Shown: positions 1 through 8,743, numbered from the stretch's first letter. The stretch is DNA of 23,557 bases from Alphaproteobacteria bacterium (GCA_029861675.1 JAOTYV010000041.1:1-23557); one strand, 5' to 3'. Numbers and translations: made by a program. Notes: generated from the sequence alone by a model not told the origin.

Positions 1-1781
1 CGATTCTGGCCGAAGGATTGAAACGGCTTGGGCATCCGGCGGATCAAGCCGCGTTCTTCGACACGCTGACCGTGCCGGTGAAGTCCGCCGGCGCGGTGCA
101 TGCGCGCGCCATAGCCGCGGGTATCAACCTGCGCCGGATCGATGCGAAGACGGTCGGCATCTCGCTCGACGAAACCACGCGCGCGGACGACATCGAGCTT
201 CTGTGGCGCGCCATCGCGGACAAGGAAGATGCGGGATTCACGGTCGACGAACTGGACGGTGCGGCGCCGGACGCGATTCCCGCGCCGCTCGCACGGCGCT
301 CGGCCTGCCTGTCCCATCCGGTATTTAACAGCTATCACTCGGAAACCGAGATGCTGCGGTATCTGCGGCGCTTGCAGGCGAAGGACGTGGCGCTCGACCG
401 ATCGATGATTCCGCTTGGGTCGTGCACCATGAAGCTCAATGCCACGACCGAGATGGTTCCGGTGACCTGGCCCGAATTTGGCGCCATCCATCCGTTCGCA
501 CCGCGCGATCAAGTGGCGGGATACCTGGAAATGATCCACGGCCTGGAGGACATGCTGGGTGAAATTACGGGATTCGCCGCCGTGTCGCTGCAGCCCAACG
601 CCGGATCGCAGGGCGAGTACGCCGGCTTGCTCGCGATCCATCGATATCATGAAAGCCGCGGCGAACAGGGCCGCGACGTCTGCCTGATTCCGAGCTCCGC
701 GCACGGCACAAACCCGGCCAGTGCGGTCATGGCCGGCCTGCGGGTGGTGGTGGTCGGATGCGACGACAACGGCAATATCGATGTCGACGATCTGCGCGCG
801 AAAGCGACGCAGCACGCGGATGCCCTGGCGGCGTTGATGGTGACCTATCCGTCGACCCATGGCGTCTTCGAGGAGAGCATCGTCGATATCTGTAAGATCG
901 TGCATGAGCATGGCGGCCAGGTTTACATGGACGGCGCCAATTTGAACGCCCTCGTGGGGCTCTGCCGGCCCGGCGAGTTCGGCCCGGACGTGGCGCATCT
1001 CAACCTGCATAAGACTTTCTGTATTCCGCACGGGGGCGGCGGGCCCGGCGTCGGTCCGATCGGCGTCGTCGAACATCTCGCACCCTTCCTGCCGGGGCAC
1101 ACGGTGGTGCCGGAGGCGGGGCCGGCGGGCCAAAGCGCGGTGGCGGCGGCGCCCTGGGGCAGTGCCAGCATCTTGCCGATCTCGTGGTCCTATGTCGCCA
1201 TGATGGGCGAGGAAGGGCTGCGCAAGGCGACGCAGGTCGCCATCCTGAACGCCAATTACGTCGCGGCGCGGCTCAAAGGCGCTTATGAAATCGTCTATAC
1301 CGGCGCGGGGGGGCTGGTCGCGCATGAATGCATCATCGACGTGCGCGACTTCAAGGACAGCGCGGGCATCATGGTGGACGACATTGCCAAGCGGCTGATG
1401 GATTACGGATTCCATGCGCCGACGATGTCGTGGCCGGTCGCGGGTACGTTGATGATCGAACCGACGGAAAGTGAATCCAAAGCGGAGCTCGACCGGTTCT
1501 GTGACGCGATGCTGTCGATACGTGACGAAATTCGGCAGATCGAGGAAGGCGGCGCGGACCGCGATGACAACCCGCTGCGCAACGCGCCGCATACGCTTTC
1601 CGATATTACCGAGGACAGTTGGACGCGGCCCTACAGTATCGAGCAGGCGGTGTTTCCCGTGCCGTCGCTGCGCGACGATAAATACTGGCCGCCGGTCAAC
1701 CGGGTCGATCAAGTCTATGGCGACCGGCACCTGGTGTGCAGCTGTCCGCCGCTGGAGGCGTACCAGGATGCCGCGGATTAG
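1..1781 (+). CDS. gcvP: Glycine dehydrogenase (decarboxylating), P protein of the glycine cleavage system, C-terminal part
   Basis: The P protein is the PLP enzyme that decarboxylates glycine and passes the aminomethyl group to the lipoyl H protein. The frame is open from the first bases (codons from position 3), so the gene starts upstream. About 590 codons are visible of the usual roughly 950. The TTG at 18 is internal: the residues before and after it ([10 protein letters not shown]) match the middle of single-chain GcvP, not the start of a split GcvPB. Visible motifs are GSCTMKLN, the [11 protein letters not shown] stretch near 690-720, and LNLHKTF, whose Lys codon (1011-1013) is the PLP-binding lysine, followed by the glycine-rich PHGGGGPG loop. 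The C-terminus is complete, with a TAG stop. The gene is convergent with the atp operon. The gcvT and gcvH genes, if linked, would lie upstream and outside the window. Confidence 0.96.
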   Translation, partial: ILAEGLKRLGHPADQAAFFDTLTVPVKSAGAVHARAIAAGINLRRIDAKTVGISLDETTRADDIELLWRAIADKEDAGFTVDELDGAAPDAIPAPLARRSACLSHPVFNSYHSETEMLRYLRRLQAKDVALDRSMIPLGSCTMKLNATTEMVPVTWPEFGAIHPFAPRDQVAGYLEMIHGLEDMLGEITGFAAVSLQPNAGSQGEYAGLLAIHRYHESRGEQGRDVCLIPSSAHGTNPASAVMAGLRVVVVGCDDNGNIDVDDLRAKATQHADALAALMVTYPSTHGVFEESIVDICKIVHEHGGQVYMDGANLNALVGLCRPGEFGPDVAHLNLHKTFCIPHGGGGPGVGPIGVVEHLAPFLPGHTVVPEAGPAGQSAVAAAPWGSASILPISWSYVAMMGEEGLRKATQVAILNANYVAARLKGAYEIVYTGAGGLVAHECIIDVRDFKDSAGIMVDDIAKRLMDYGFHAPTMSWPVAGTLMIEPTESESKAELDRFCDAMLSIRDEIRQIEEGGADRDDNPLRNAPHTLSDITEDSWTRPYSIEQAVFPVPSLRDDKYWPPVNRVDQVYGDRHLVCSCPPLEAYQDAAD

Positions 1782-1783
1782 AG

Positions 1784-1883
1784 CAGATCCCGAGCGAACC
1801 GGAACGGTTCGCGACGACGAATTCGCGTAAAGACATAAAGATAGACCATTCCCCTTGAGCCAATTTGAACAAGGGATGGTTTA
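1784..1883 (+). repeat. Structured 100-bp intergenic repeat, copy A (inverted relative to copy B)
   Basis: Reverse-complementing this stretch gives a gapless match to 16281-16380 with 16 differences in 100 positions (about 84% identity). Reading the plus strand it holds two hairpins. The first is at 1794-1812, an 8-bp perfect stem GCGAACCG/CGGTTCGC with loop GAA. The second is at 1842-1883, a 10-bp stem TAGACCATTC/GGATGGTTTA with two G-U wobbles, a 2-nt bulge, a CTTG/CAAG stem and a 12-nt loop. The element starts 2 bases after the gcvP stop and sits in a convergent gap. Its family is not recognised; REP-like or small-RNA-like roles are only inference. Confidence 0.85.
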
Positions 1884-1898
1884 GGGGCATATAAGAAA

Positions 1899-1926
1899 TC
1901 CTCTATCCGGCATGCCGAATAGAGGA
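1899..1926 (-). terminator. Rho-independent terminator of the atp operon
   Basis: On the minus strand an 8-bp stem TCCTCTAT/ATAGAGGA continues through a U-G pair into CGG-CATG-CCG and is followed directly by TTTCTTAT. It lies about 25 nt beyond the atpF stop. On the plus strand there is no T tract, so it should act on the atp transcript and not on gcvP. Confidence 0.8.
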
Positions 1927-1950
1927 CGCGCTGGTGTGGCGATACGCCGG

Positions 1951-2442
1951 CTATTGCAGCTTTTGCGGTAATTCCTGAATTGCACTGTCGACCAGCGTGT
2001 TCGACAGATCGCCGGAGACTTTGTCGGTTAGGATTTTTTCGGTTGCGGCGATCGCCAGATCGACCGCCATATCGCGCACCTCTTGCACCGCGGCGGCTTC
2101 CGCCTGTGCGATCTTTTCAACCGCCAGCGCTTCCTGCCGCGCCAGCATCGCCTCCAAATCCTTTTGCGCTTCGGCGCGATGATGTTCGGCGATCTCGCGC
2201 GCCCGGCTGGCAATTGCCTCTGCTTCTTCCGCCGCCTTGCGCTGCTTGCGCTGGTAGGACGCCAGCAGGGCCTGGGCTTCTTCGCGGAGCTTTTGCGCCT
2301 CCTCGACCTCGGTCCGTACCTGCTCGATGCGTGCGTCCAGACCTGACAGGATTGCCTTTTTTACCGGTCGGAAAATGGCGACGATGAAAATGACAAAGGC
2401 GACCAGGGTCCAGAACGTCGGATCGTGCAGCATGGCGTCCAT
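1951..2442 (-). CDS. atpF: F1Fo ATP synthase subunit b
   Basis: This is the peripheral-stalk subunit that anchors Fo to F1 as a partner of b'. The protein of about 163 residues has one N-terminal membrane helix (roughly residues 8-27, with HDPTFWTLVAFVIF) and then a long charged, Ala/Glu/Lys-rich coiled coil to the C-terminus. This is the normal length and layout for the family. The ATG at 2442 overlaps the stop of the b' gene by one base (TGATG), which suggests translational coupling. A TTG one codon earlier (2445) is a possible alternative start. It is the last gene of the atpI-atpB-atpE-b'-b cluster and is followed by a strong terminator. The F1 genes are not in this window, as is usual in alphaproteobacteria. 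Confidence 0.95.
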   Translation of the reverse strand: MDAMLHDPTFWTLVAFVIFIVAIFRPVKKAILSGLDARIEQVRTEVEEAQKLREEAQALLASYQRKQRKAAEEAEAIASRAREIAEHHRAEAQKDLEAMLARQEALAVEKIAQAEAAAVQEVRDMAVDLAIAATEKILTDKVSGDLSNTLVDSAIQELPQKLQ

Positions 2443-2933
2443 CAACGGGTCTCCTGCAGGGCCGTGCGGATTGCCTCATCCGCGTCGCTTTCGGAAATCG
2501 GGCTGCCGATCAGGCGTTCGGCGGCGTCCTGCACCACGCCAAGCGTCGCGTCGCGAAGATTTTCCACCGCGCGCTGTCTTTCCGCGTTAATCCGGTCTTC
2601 GGCTTCGCGGGCTCTCTCCGACAGCGTCTGCGCCAGATCCTCCTGGAGCCTCGTCCGTTCCGCGGCGAGCTCGGCGGCGGCTTGCCGTTGCAGCTCCTGC
2701 GCCTCGTTCGTGGCGGCGGCCAGAGCCTGCTCATAGGCGTCAAGCACCGATTCGGCCTCGGCCTTCATGCCGGACGCCTTGTCCAGGTCGTCGTCGATGC
2801 GGTTTTGCCGCACCTCGCGCACATCCGTGATGCGCGGCAGCGCGACTTTCCAAACGATCAGAAACAGCACCGTGAAGGCGACGAACAGCCAAAATAGCTG
2901 TGTTCCGAAAGTCGATGGATCGAGTTGAGGCAT
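2442..2933 (-). CDS. atpF2: F1Fo ATP synthase subunit b' (second, divergent b subunit)
   Basis: In alphaproteobacteria and phototrophs the peripheral stalk is a b/b' heterodimer; this gene is also called atpG or atpX in that setting. The 163-residue protein starts with the typical PQLDPSTFGTQLFWL sequence, has one membrane helix at about residues 11-31, and then a long coiled coil rich in Ala, Glu, Arg and Gln. The start is an ATG preceded by a G-rich Shine-Dalgarno (AGGGGG, about 8 nt spacing). It lies downstream of atpE by 37 nt and is coupled to atpF by a 1-nt overlap. The assignment to b' rather than b rests on its position before atpF and on the N-terminal PQLD-type sequence. Confidence 0.94.
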   Translation of the reverse strand: MPQLDPSTFGTQLFWLFVAFTVLFLIVWKVALPRITDVREVRQNRIDDDLDKASGMKAEAESVLDAYEQALAAATNEAQELQRQAAAELAAERTRLQEDLAQTLSERAREAEDRINAERQRAVENLRDATLGVVQDAAERLIGSPISESDADEAIRTALQETR

Positions 2934-2970
2934 TGTGCTGGCCCCCTGTGCCGGTTCGGCGTTTCTTTGC

Positions 2971-3195
2971 TTAGCCGAACAAGATCAGGAATGAGATCAG
3001 CAGCGCATACAGGGCGACCGCTTCAACCAGCGCAAAGCCGATCCACATGAAAAGCTGTACGCGCGGGATCGCGGCGGGATTGCGCGCACCCGATGCAATC
3101 ATTGAAGAGAAAATGTTGCCAATACCGGCGCCGACGCCGCCGAGGCCGATAACGGCCAAGCCTGCGCCGATCAATTTTGCGGCTGCAACTTCCAT
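2971..3195 (-). CDS. atpE: F1Fo ATP synthase subunit c (proteolipid ring)
   Basis: This is the proton-carrying ring subunit of Fo. The 74-residue protein is two membrane helices joined by a polar loop. Helix 1 carries the small-residue/glycine repeat (GLGGVGAGIG, residues 17-26), the loop is ARNP (37-40), and helix 2 has the essential carboxylate Glu58 in FALVEAVALY. There is no second carboxylate near Gln47 that would suggest sodium binding, so proton coupling is likely (inference). The start ATG follows an AAAGGA Shine-Dalgarno at normal spacing. It lies between atpB and the b' gene in the same operon. Confidence 0.97.
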   Translation of the reverse strand: MEVAAAKLIGAGLAVIGLGGVGAGIGNIFSSMIASGARNPAAIPRVQLFMWIGFALVEAVALYALLISFLILFG

Positions 3196-3262
3196 ATTCT
3201 TGTCCTTTCCAGAGTGTTCGTAACGCGAGATTAGAATTGGGTTGGTGATACGGGATCGTGGC

Positions 3263-4003
3263 CTAGTGCAGGTGTATCGCGTCGTTTAGGTAGACGCAGG
3301 TGAGGATCGCAAACACATAGGCTTGTAGGAAGGCGATGATGATTTCCAGGCCGGTCAGTGCGACGACCATGGCGAGCGGCGCCAATCCGGCGGCCCCCAG
3401 CACGAATATGAAACCGGCAAACACTTTCATCATGGTATGGCCGGCCGTCATGTTGGCGAACAACCGCAAGGAGAGGCTTACGGGTCGCGAGAGATAGGAG
3501 AGAATCTCGATCGGGATGATCAGCCAAGCCAGGAACCAGGGAACGCCGTGCGGCAGGAAGAAGCCCAGAAACTTTACCCCGTGCTTCACGATACCGATGA
3601 TCGTCACGCCGATGAACACGACCGCCGCCATGCCGAATGTGACGGCCAAATGGCTGGTGTAGGTGAAGCTGTAGGGGATCATGCCGATGAGATTGCCGGC
3701 AAAGATGAACATGAAAAGTGCGAAAATGAAGGGGAAATACCGCCGGCCTTCCTGGCCCACATTGTCGCGAATCATATTGGCGATGAACTCGTAGCTGAGT
3801 TCCGCCACCACCTGCCAACGGCCAGGCACCAGGGCGCCTCGGCGCATGCTGAATATGAGGAAACAGGAAACCAGCACCACCGCCGCCGTCATCGCCAGGG
3901 CGGAATTGGTGAAGGACACGTCGACGCCGCCAAGTTTCAGCGGGATGATTTCTTTGATTTGGAATTGTTCGAGCGGACTGTGGCCGCCGCCTGCCTCTGC
4001 CAT
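3263..4003 (-). CDS. atpB: F1Fo ATP synthase subunit a
   Basis: This is the stator channel subunit that passes protons to the c ring. The 246-residue, strongly hydrophobic protein is of family length. Recognisable segments are GNLIGMIPYSFTYTSH (103-118) and the signature SLSLRLFANMTAGH, with the essential Arg180 facing the c-ring Glu. The last helix contains Glu220 and Gln227 (GLEIIIAFLQAYVFAIL), residues known to line the proton path in this family. It starts with an ATG 9 nt after the end of atpI and is followed by atpE, consistent with one operon driven from the promoter upstream of atpI. Confidence 0.97.
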   Translation of the reverse strand: MAEAGGGHSPLEQFQIKEIIPLKLGGVDVSFTNSALAMTAAVVLVSCFLIFSMRRGALVPGRWQVVAELSYEFIANMIRDNVGQEGRRYFPFIFALFMFIFAGNLIGMIPYSFTYTSHLAVTFGMAAVVFIGVTIIGIVKHGVKFLGFFLPHGVPWFLAWLIIPIEILSYLSRPVSLSLRLFANMTAGHTMMKVFAGFIFVLGAAGLAPLAMVVALTGLEIIIAFLQAYVFAILTCVYLNDAIHLH

Positions 4004-4012
4004 CCTATGCCC

Positions 4013-4402
4013 TTACCCGCTCCCCTTGCCGTCTTGCGAAGGCGGCTCTTCTTGCGATGACGTCGCCGAACTCTGATCGTCGCCGCTCAAATTGTATCCG
4101 GCGGCGTAGCCGTAACCGCTTACCGCACGATAGACATTTAAAAACCCTGCCGCGCTTCCCAAGAAGAAAAACACGACAAGCATCAACGGCGAGGTCTCCA
4201 ACCAGTAGTCGAGCAACCACCCGATGCCGACTCCAACCGCAAGGGCGGCGACCAGTTCAATTCCCAACCGCAACGCGAAACCAAGACCCGCTCCGATTGA
4301 CGCCTGGTCTGGCCCCTCCTGCGGAACATGGCGTCGCGCCTTAGCTTTTTGAAGCTTCGCATCGAGGTCATCCAGAGATGGCGGTGGTTTACGGTCGTTC
4401 AT
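4013..4402 (-). CDS. atpI: ATP synthase protein I (AtpZ/AtpI family)
   Basis: This small accessory membrane protein is encoded first in many atp operons. In the family it is linked to c-ring assembly or Mg2+ supply; here the exact role is inferred. The protein has 129 residues: a basic N-terminus (DLDAKLQKAKARR), two membrane helices at about residues 37-62 and 69-93 (with the GIGWLLDYW and FFFLGSAAGFLNVYR sequences typical of the family), and a Gly/Ser/Gln-rich polar tail. I chose the ATG at 4402. The longer open frame to 4510 would begin inside the -35 element of the operon promoter and adds residues unlike the family. Confidence 0.88.
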   Translation of the reverse strand: MNDRKPPPSLDDLDAKLQKAKARRHVPQEGPDQASIGAGLGFALRLGIELVAALAVGVGIGWLLDYWLETSPLMLVVFFFLGSAAGFLNVYRAVSGYGYAAGYNLSGDDQSSATSSQEEPPSQDGKGSG

Positions 4403-4481
4403 ACCCCAGCCACGCGCTTGGCGCCCATGATGCGATGGAGTGCCTAGTCGACTGACAATCCTCGCCCCCGAAATCGCGCGC

Positions 4482-4510
4482 ACGATAGTGAGCGGTGTTG
4501 TGCCTGTCAA
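4482..4510 (-). promoter_or_regulatory. Sigma70-type promoter of the atpIBEF'F operon
   Basis: The minus strand has a perfect TTGACA (4510-4505), a 17-nt spacer, and TATCGT (4487-4482). It lies about 80 nt upstream of the atpI ATG in the gap between smc and atpI, so transcription would start near 4475. Both hexamers and the spacing fit; no binding data are available. Confidence 0.7.
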
Positions 4511-4584
4511 GGCGGAATGGCGCGCCGCGAAACGACGAAAATGCTCGGATTTGCGTGGCTTTTGGTCGCTGAGCGTGGCGCGGC

Positions 4585-7500
4585 TCAGGCAGAGTCGCGC
4601 AACTGCTCGGCACGCCGCAGATCGACCGATACCAACTGGCTCACGCCGCGTTCGCCCATGGTGACGCCGAACAGGCGATCCATGCGCGCCATCGTCATGC
4701 GGTGATGGGTGACGCAGAGAAAACGCGTGATGCCGGAATGGGCGATTTCATCCAGCAAAGTACAAAACCGGTCCACATTGGCGTCGTCGAGCGGCGCGTC
4801 GACCTCGTCCAGCACGCAGATTGGCGCGGGATTGGTGAGGAATACCGCGAACAACAGGGCGATTGCCGTCAGCGCCTGCTCGCCGCCGGACAGTAGCGAC
4901 ATGATCTGCGTTTTCTTGCCCGGCGGGCTGGCCATGATTTCCAGTCCGGCTTCCAGCGGGTCGTCGGCTTCGGTCAGCGTGAGATAGGCGCGGCCCCCGC
5001 CGAACAGGCGCTCGAACAATTCCTCGAAATGTCCATTGACCGTCTCGAAGGCGGCCAGCAGCCGCTCGCGCCCCTCGCGGTTCAGCGACGAAATGCCGCG
5101 CCTGAGGCGTGCAATGGCGGCCAGCAGGTCCTCCCGTTCGGTCCGCATGGAATTGATCTGTTCCTCGAGCTCGGCAAGCTCGGTCTCCGCGCGCAAGTTG
5201 ACCGGACCCATCGCGTCGCGCTGGCGCGTCAGCCGTTCGATCTTGTCTTCGACTTCGTTGGGTTCCGGTAGGCCGTCCTCCGACTCGATATCGGCGGATT
5301 TTAGGGCCTCGTCCGGTTTGCAATTGAGCTTCTCAGCAACCCTGCTTGCGACGTTGTTACATTCGGCCTCCGCCTGCTCGACCCGCGCCTCGCAGCGAAT
5401 ACGCGATTCGCGCGATTCCGCCAGCACGACATTGGCGTTGCGCAGCGCCTTGTCGGCCTCGGCCAGAGCGGTTTCGCCGGCCGCCAGGGCATCGGCCGCC
5501 GACTGCCGGCCCGCCTCGGCGGTGGCGATGGCGTCAAACAGGCGCTTGCGTTGCTCTTCGATCTGTTCCGGGCGTTCGGTCAGATGGGTTTGACGCTCTG
5601 CGGCGGCAGTCCGGCGTTCGGACAGATTCGCGATTCGCGCTTCCGCACCGCTCGCCCGGTCCCGCCAGGAGCCGCTTTCCTGGTCGATGGCCGCCAAACG
5701 GCGGTCGCGTTCCGCCGCCTGCTGATGCAGTTGATTATGGGCGCTCTGCCGGTCCGCCACGGTGGATCGCCATTCGGTGACCGTGGCGCGCAGCGCATCG
5801 ATCTCCGCCCGCGCGGTATCGGTGTCTTCCATTGCGGCGAGGTCCGAATCGATATTGGAGAGCGCTTCTTCGGCCTCCGACACATCGGTCAGGATTTCGG
5901 CGGCGCTGTCCGAGAGCGCGGAGGCCCGGGATTGCGAGCTGGCGATTTTGCTGGACGACTCCGCCAGTTTCTCGCGTGCGGCATTGAGCTTTCCAAAGCT
6001 CGACTCGAGGGCGGTCCGGGCCGCCCATTCCGCTTCCGTTGCGCGCGCGACCGCGGCTTTTAGGGAATCCGCGTTTTCCTGCGCGGCGGCGACACCGGCG
6101 GCCGCCGATTGCAATTGCTCGCGAAGTTCGGCGAGCCGGTTGCGCTGTTGCAGCCGTTTGGCCGCCGCCGTGGGCGCGCCGGAACGGATCGTGAAGCCGT
6201 CCCAGCGCCACAATGCGCCGTCCTTGGAAACCAGACGCTGGCCGGGCGCCAGGCGATCGCGCTGATCGGGGGCAACCGACGACTCCTCGATGACGCCGGT
6301 CGCGGCCAGCCGGCGGGCCAGCACCGGCGGCGCCTTGACGAAACGCGACAGCGGCGTTGCGGTAACCGGAAAGTCCGCTGCGGCGGACATGGGCGACAAA
6401 TCCGCCCAGTGAACTTCCGCCGCCGTATCGATCGGCGCGGTCAAATCTTCACCGAGCGCCGCGGCCAGCGCCTTTTCATATCCGGGCTCGACCTCGAGCG
6501 CGTCCATGAGCGGCGGGAAGAGATCCGCCGATCCGGTTTCGAGTACCGCCTCGAGCGCGGCGATTTCCGCGGCCAGCTTCGCCTGACCGGACTCGGCGCT
6601 TTGCGCGGCGGCGCGTCCCGCCGTTTCGGCCTGTGTCGCCGTCGTGCGGGTATCGTCTGCCGCGTCGAGGTCCCGGCGGGCGGTTTCGACCGCCGCCTCG
6701 GCGTCTTGAACTTCCTTCTCGGCGATCTGGAGCGCCGCCTGCTGCTGCATTTCGGCGGTGATTTTTTCGCGCTCGGCGCCGATCTCGTCGCTCCGGTTGC
6801 GCAGCCGGGCGAGCCGTTGTTGCACTTCGTCGTGCTGGCGCGTCAGCGTGGTGCGGCGCGCTTCCGCCATGGCCAGCCGTTCGGTCAGCGCGGTCAGCGC
6901 ATTTTCGCGTTCGGTTAATTCGCCGCGCGCCTGTTCGAAGGCATCGGTCGCCTCCTGGCGGGTTGCCTCTTCCTCTTGCCGCTCGGTCTCGATCCTGGCC
7001 TTCTCGTCGGCGAGACGGGCCAGCGCTTCCTTGGCGTCGGCGTCGAGCGCGGCTTCGCGCTCCGTGTCGGCGGCGATTTGGCCAAGCTCCCGCTTGGTTT
7101 CATCGATACTTTCCTGGACCCGGCTTTCCTCGGAGTCGAGTTCCCGCCGAGCCAGGGTGAGGCGTTGCAATTCCGCCGCCGCCGCCGCCTCGCGTTCGCG
7201 CAGGTCAGGCAGGGCCGCGGCCAGCTCACCTTGGCGGGTGGCGGCGGCGCCCGCGGCGCAGGTGTGGGCCGTGACTTCCGAGTCGGCTTGTTTCAGGAGC
7301 GCCACCGCCTCTTCGCGGGCGCCGGTCGCGGCGCGCCATTGCTGATGCAACAGGATTGCATCGAGCTGACGCAGTTGATCGGAAATTTTGCGGTATCGGG
7401 TGGCTTGCCGCGCCTGGCGCTGCAGTCCCTGATACTGCCCCTGCAGCGCGCCGATCACTTCCTCCAGGCGCTCCAGATTTGTCTCGGCGGCGCGCAAACG

Positions 7501-8046
7501 AAGCTCGGCCTCGTGGCGCCGCGAATGCAGGCCCTTGATCCCCGCCGCCTCTTCGAGAAGGCCGCGCCGCTCGGTCGGCTTGGCGCCGATCAGCGCACCA
7601 ATCCGCCCCTGGCTCACCATCGCTGTGGAATGGGCGCCGGTCGCCAGGTCGGCAAACAGCAATTGGACATCGCGGGCGCGGACTTCGCGTCCGTTGATGC
7701 GATAGGTCGAGCCGGATCCGCGCTCGATACGCCGCGATACTTCGAGTTCTTCGGTGTCGTTGAATTGCGCCGGCGCGGTCCGGTCGGTGTTGTCGAGGTG
7801 CAGGATGACTTCGGCGATGTTCCGCGCCGGCCGGCTCGCGGTGCCGCCGAAGATGATATCATCCATTTCGCCGCCGCGCATCTGTTTGGCGGACGTCTCA
7901 CCCATGACCCAGCGCAGCGCTTCCACCACATTCGACTTGCCGCATCCGTTCGGGCCCACGACTCCGGTCATGCCGGATTCAATCGGCACTTCCGTGGGGT
8001 CGACGAAGGACTTGAAGCCGCTTACGCGAAGTTTAGTGAAATGCAC
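4585..8046 (-). CDS. smc: Chromosome partition protein SMC (condensin ATPase)
   Basis: SMC dimers with ScpA/ScpB extrude DNA loops and help segregate the chromosome. The 1153-residue protein has the full architecture. The N-terminal head carries Walker A GPNGCGKS (31-38) and the Q-loop VSQGRI (144-149). A first coiled coil runs from about 165 to 500, followed by a compact hinge at about 505-625 ending in the LWRWDGFTI sequence typical of alphaproteobacterial SMCs, and a second coiled coil. The C-terminal head has signature LSGGEQ (1052-1057) and Walker B ICVLDEVD (1076-1083, with catalytic Glu1081). The start is a GTG giving MHFTKLRVSGFKSF, the conserved N-terminus. It lies 49 nt after the DsbA-like gene and is probably co-transcribed with it. 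No scpA or scpB is nearby. Confidence 0.97.
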   Translation of the reverse strand: MHFTKLRVSGFKSFVDPTEVPIESGMTGVVGPNGCGKSNVVEALRWVMGETSAKQMRGGEMDDIIFGGTASRPARNIAEVILHLDNTDRTAPAQFNDTEELEVSRRIERGSGSTYRINGREVRARDVQLLFADLATGAHSTAMVSQGRIGALIGAKPTERRGLLEEAAGIKGLHSRRHEAELRLRAAETNLERLEEVIGALQGQYQGLQRQARQATRYRKISDQLRQLDAILLHQQWRAATGAREEAVALLKQADSEVTAHTCAAGAAATRQGELAAALPDLREREAAAAAELQRLTLARRELDSEESRVQESIDETKRELGQIAADTEREAALDADAKEALARLADEKARIETERQEEEATRQEATDAFEQARGELTERENALTALTERLAMAEARRTTLTRQHDEVQQRLARLRNRSDEIGAEREKITAEMQQQAALQIAEKEVQDAEAAVETARRDLDAADDTRTTATQAETAGRAAAQSAESGQAKLAAEIAALEAVLETGSADLFPPLMDALEVEPGYEKALAAALGEDLTAPIDTAAEVHWADLSPMSAAADFPVTATPLSRFVKAPPVLARRLAATGVIEESSVAPDQRDRLAPGQRLVSKDGALWRWDGFTIRSGAPTAAAKRLQQRNRLAELREQLQSAAAGVAAAQENADSLKAAVARATEAEWAARTALESSFGKLNAAREKLAESSSKIASSQSRASALSDSAAEILTDVSEAEEALSNIDSDLAAMEDTDTARAEIDALRATVTEWRSTVADRQSAHNQLHQQAAERDRRLAAIDQESGSWRDRASGAEARIANLSERRTAAAERQTHLTERPEQIEEQRKRLFDAIATAEAGRQSAADALAAGETALAEADKALRNANVVLAESRESRIRCEARVEQAEAECNNVASRVAEKLNCKPDEALKSADIESEDGLPEPNEVEDKIERLTRQRDAMGPVNLRAETELAELEEQINSMRTEREDLLAAIARLRRGISSLNREGRERLLAAFETVNGHFEELFERLFGGGRAYLTLTEADDPLEAGLEIMASPPGKKTQIMSLLSGGEQALTAIALLFAVFLTNPAPICVLDEVDAPLDDANVDRFCTLLDEIAHSGITRFLCVTHHRMTMARMDRLFGVTMGERGVSQLVSVDLRRAEQLRDSA

Positions 8047-8095
8047 GATTTAACCGCCGGTGACCTGCAAACGCGGCGCGCGGTCCGTCGAGTTC

Positions 8096-8713
8096 TTAGG
8101 GCATGGCCTTCTTGATGGCCTTTTCGAATGTGTCGTAGGGCTGGGCACCCGATATTTTCTCCACCAACGAATTATCCGCCCGCCGGATAATAAAGCTTGG
8201 GGTGGCGTTTACATCATGTTTCTCGGTTGCATCAAGCTGGACTTTTCGGAGTCCCTTGAACAGCTCCTCGTTCTTCAGGCATTTGTCGAAGTCTTTCTGG
8301 CTCATACCGCCAAGTTTGCCGATTCGCGCCAAGGCCTTGCTCGGATCCTGACTCCGCGTCCAGCTGTCCTGATTGGTGAACAGAACGTCGACGAATTGGA
8401 AATACCGTTGCGGATTCGCACAGCGCGCCATCATGGCCGCCGCATAGGCGGCGTTGCCGATCGGGAAATCGCGGTAAATCAATTTCACCTTTCCCGTATC
8501 GATGTAGTTCTTTTTCAGGTCCGGCAGGGTTTCTGCGTGAAATTTTGCGCAATGCGGGCAACCCAGGGACGAGTATTCGATTATCGTCACCGGCGCATCG
8601 TCCTTGCCAAGGACGCGATCCTGCAGCGCCTGTTTGGTTCCCAGCGGTTCTGCTTCCGAGCAGGCGGAAAATAACATTGCAACAATTGCAAGCACATATG
8701 TGTATCGATTCAC
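8096..8713 (-). CDS. DsbA-family thiol-disulfide oxidoreductase, predicted lipoprotein
   Basis: This is a thioredoxin-fold periplasmic oxidoreductase, predicted to be membrane-anchored. The start is the GTG at 8713, which has a good Shine-Dalgarno (GAGGAG, 6 nt spacing) and gives a lipoprotein signal peptide, VNRYTYVLAIVAMLFSAC, with lipidated Cys18. The longer frame to 8773 would start inside the -35 box. The active site is CPHC (52-55), and the cis-proline loop is Thr171-Pro172 in NATPSFII. Two extra cysteines (Cys98 and Cys145) flank the inserted helical domain and could form a second disulfide, as in some alphaproteobacterial DsbA proteins. The length of 205 residues is normal. The gene sits between DUF721 and smc, an order I know from other alphaproteobacteria. 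A dimeric isomerase or ScsC-like role is possible, but an oxidase is the simpler reading. Confidence 0.88.
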   Translation of the reverse strand: MNRYTYVLAIVAMLFSACSEAEPLGTKQALQDRVLGKDDAPVTIIEYSSLGCPHCAKFHAETLPDLKKNYIDTGKVKLIYRDFPIGNAAYAAAMMARCANPQRYFQFVDVLFTNQDSWTRSQDPSKALARIGKLGGMSQKDFDKCLKNEELFKGLRKVQLDATEKHDVNATPSFIIRRADNSLVEKISGAQPYDTFEKAIKKAMP

Positions 8714-8743
8714 CCGTCGCTCCTCGGTCAATTGCAGAATTCG

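Noticed and set aside
4403..4510. N-terminal extension of atpI to the TTG at 4510
   Set aside because: It would start inside the -35 hexamer of a strong promoter. The ATG at 4402 gives the normal family N-terminus.
6976..8115. 379-codon plus-strand open frame inside smc
   Set aside because: It lies entirely antisense to the conserved SMC N-terminal head and coiled coil, and has no family features.
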